DNA of 12,783 nt, taken from contig CALCGX010000118.1 in NCBI GenBank assembly GCA_937901225.1, forward strand, positions 1 through 12,783, given 5' to 3'. Under the pieces are notes generated by a model. That model saw only the letters and a list, made by a program, of their open reading frames with translations. It ran no database searches and was not told the DNA's origin. Below, in pieces: positions 12,425-12,783 of this stretch; the first letter of the stretch is position 1, and every line of letters starts with the position of its first letter. The DNA is from an uncultured Bacteroidales bacterium. Its GTDB lineage: Bacteria; Bacteroidota; Bacteroidia; Bacteroidales; Paludibacteraceae. The position numbers and the translations under genes are program-made.

Positions 12425-12783
12425 TCAATCACCCCAAGCCAATGCAGATGCACCTAATACAGCAGCATCAGCCTCTTTCAAGTCAGAGAAGAGTACTTGT
12501 ACCTTATTACGCCACAAAGGAAGTACATTCTCATTCATAGCCTTCTCTACTGGGTCCTTGATCCAGTGACCAGACTTGGTCAAGCCACCAAAGAGGACGA
12601 TAGCCTCTGGTGCGCTGAACGCGATGAAGTCAGCCAATTGTTGACCAAGGATAGTACCTGTGTAGTCGAAGATTTGTTTTGCTACCTCGTCGCCTTGCTC
12701 AGCTGCATCGAAGACATCCTTAGAAGTGATGGCATCAATATCGAGATTGCGCAAAAGGGTATCTTGGGTAGTAGAGAAGATGA
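12425..12783 (-). CDS. ROK-family sugar kinase (glucokinase-like), C-terminal part (partial)
   Basis: The minus-strand frame is open from the window edge to a TGA at 12427-12425, giving about 119 residues of the C-terminus. The visible part matches Bacteroidota ROK glucokinases: DVFDAAEQGDEVAKQIFDYTG, ILGQQLADFIAFSAPEAIVLFGG (the conserved P-E-x-I-V-x-G-G strand of the second sugar-kinase lobe) and the end DAAVLGASALAWG. ROK kinases phosphorylate glucose or other hexoses; the N-terminal ATP site and the zinc motif are outside the window, so the substrate is not settled. It is the first visible gene of the minus-strand set, and its promoter would be beyond the window. Confidence 0.9.
   Translation of the reverse strand, partial: IFSTTQDTLLRNLDIDAITSKDVFDAAEQGDEVAKQIFDYTGTILGQQLADFIAFSAPEAIVLFGGLTKSGHWIKDPVEKAMNENVLPLWRNKVQVLFSDLKEADAAVLGASALAWGD

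Overview
The window reads as chromosomal DNA of a member of the Bacteroidales (phylum Bacteroidota). The grounds are the Bacteroides-like ends and cores of MetK, L13, S2 and EF-Ts, the families DUF4296, DUF5009 and the 'GGPRDTISP' Big_5 lipoprotein, a TTG/TAnnTTTG-type promoter, and weak or absent Shine-Dalgarno sequences. I cannot place it to genus. There is no rRNA, tRNA, CRISPR array, insertion sequence or phage gene.

Layout, plus strand first. Positions 1-3545 hold the 3' end of metK, then lspA (lipoprotein signal peptidase), a DUF4296 lipoprotein, and a 730-residue secreted DUF2059-like/MORN-repeat protein that overlaps the DUF4296 gene by 11 bases. A 328-base AT-rich gap follows, with phased A/T tracts, a good Bacteroidota promoter and a structured leader. 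It drives the ribosomal block rplM-rpsI-rpsB-tsf (3874-6712), which ends in a strong intrinsic terminator at 6725-6761. Two large hairpins separate rpsI from rpsB. Next come a multi-pass DUF5009/NagX-type membrane acetyltransferase and ribF (FAD/FMN synthesis). From 9121 to the end the minus strand carries, in transcription order, a ROK sugar kinase (cut by the window edge), a polysaccharide deacetylase, a large Big_5 lipoprotein and a PnuC-family vitamin transporter. This set converges on ribF.

The known genes are mostly ordinary housekeeping; the unusual material is between them. Seven intercistronic gaps contain degenerate repeats with a strict 7-base period but quite different base sequences (TTTAGTG, TTAGAAT, ACTCCCG and AGTTGAG types). 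In four gaps the heptads flank a small hairpin whose arms differ from copy to copy but stay complementary, framed by a conserved AAC (GAC in one copy) on the left and TAC on the right, 13-39 bases before the next start codon. Several genes take their stop codon, and two probably their start codon, from these repeats. An eighth gap (9760-9836) holds a different tandem array of about 20-base units, two of three with a perfect mini-hairpin. I regard this as the best candidate for an undescribed element or regulatory system here. The rplM leader and the rpsI-rpsB hairpins are candidate ribosomal-protein autoregulatory RNAs.
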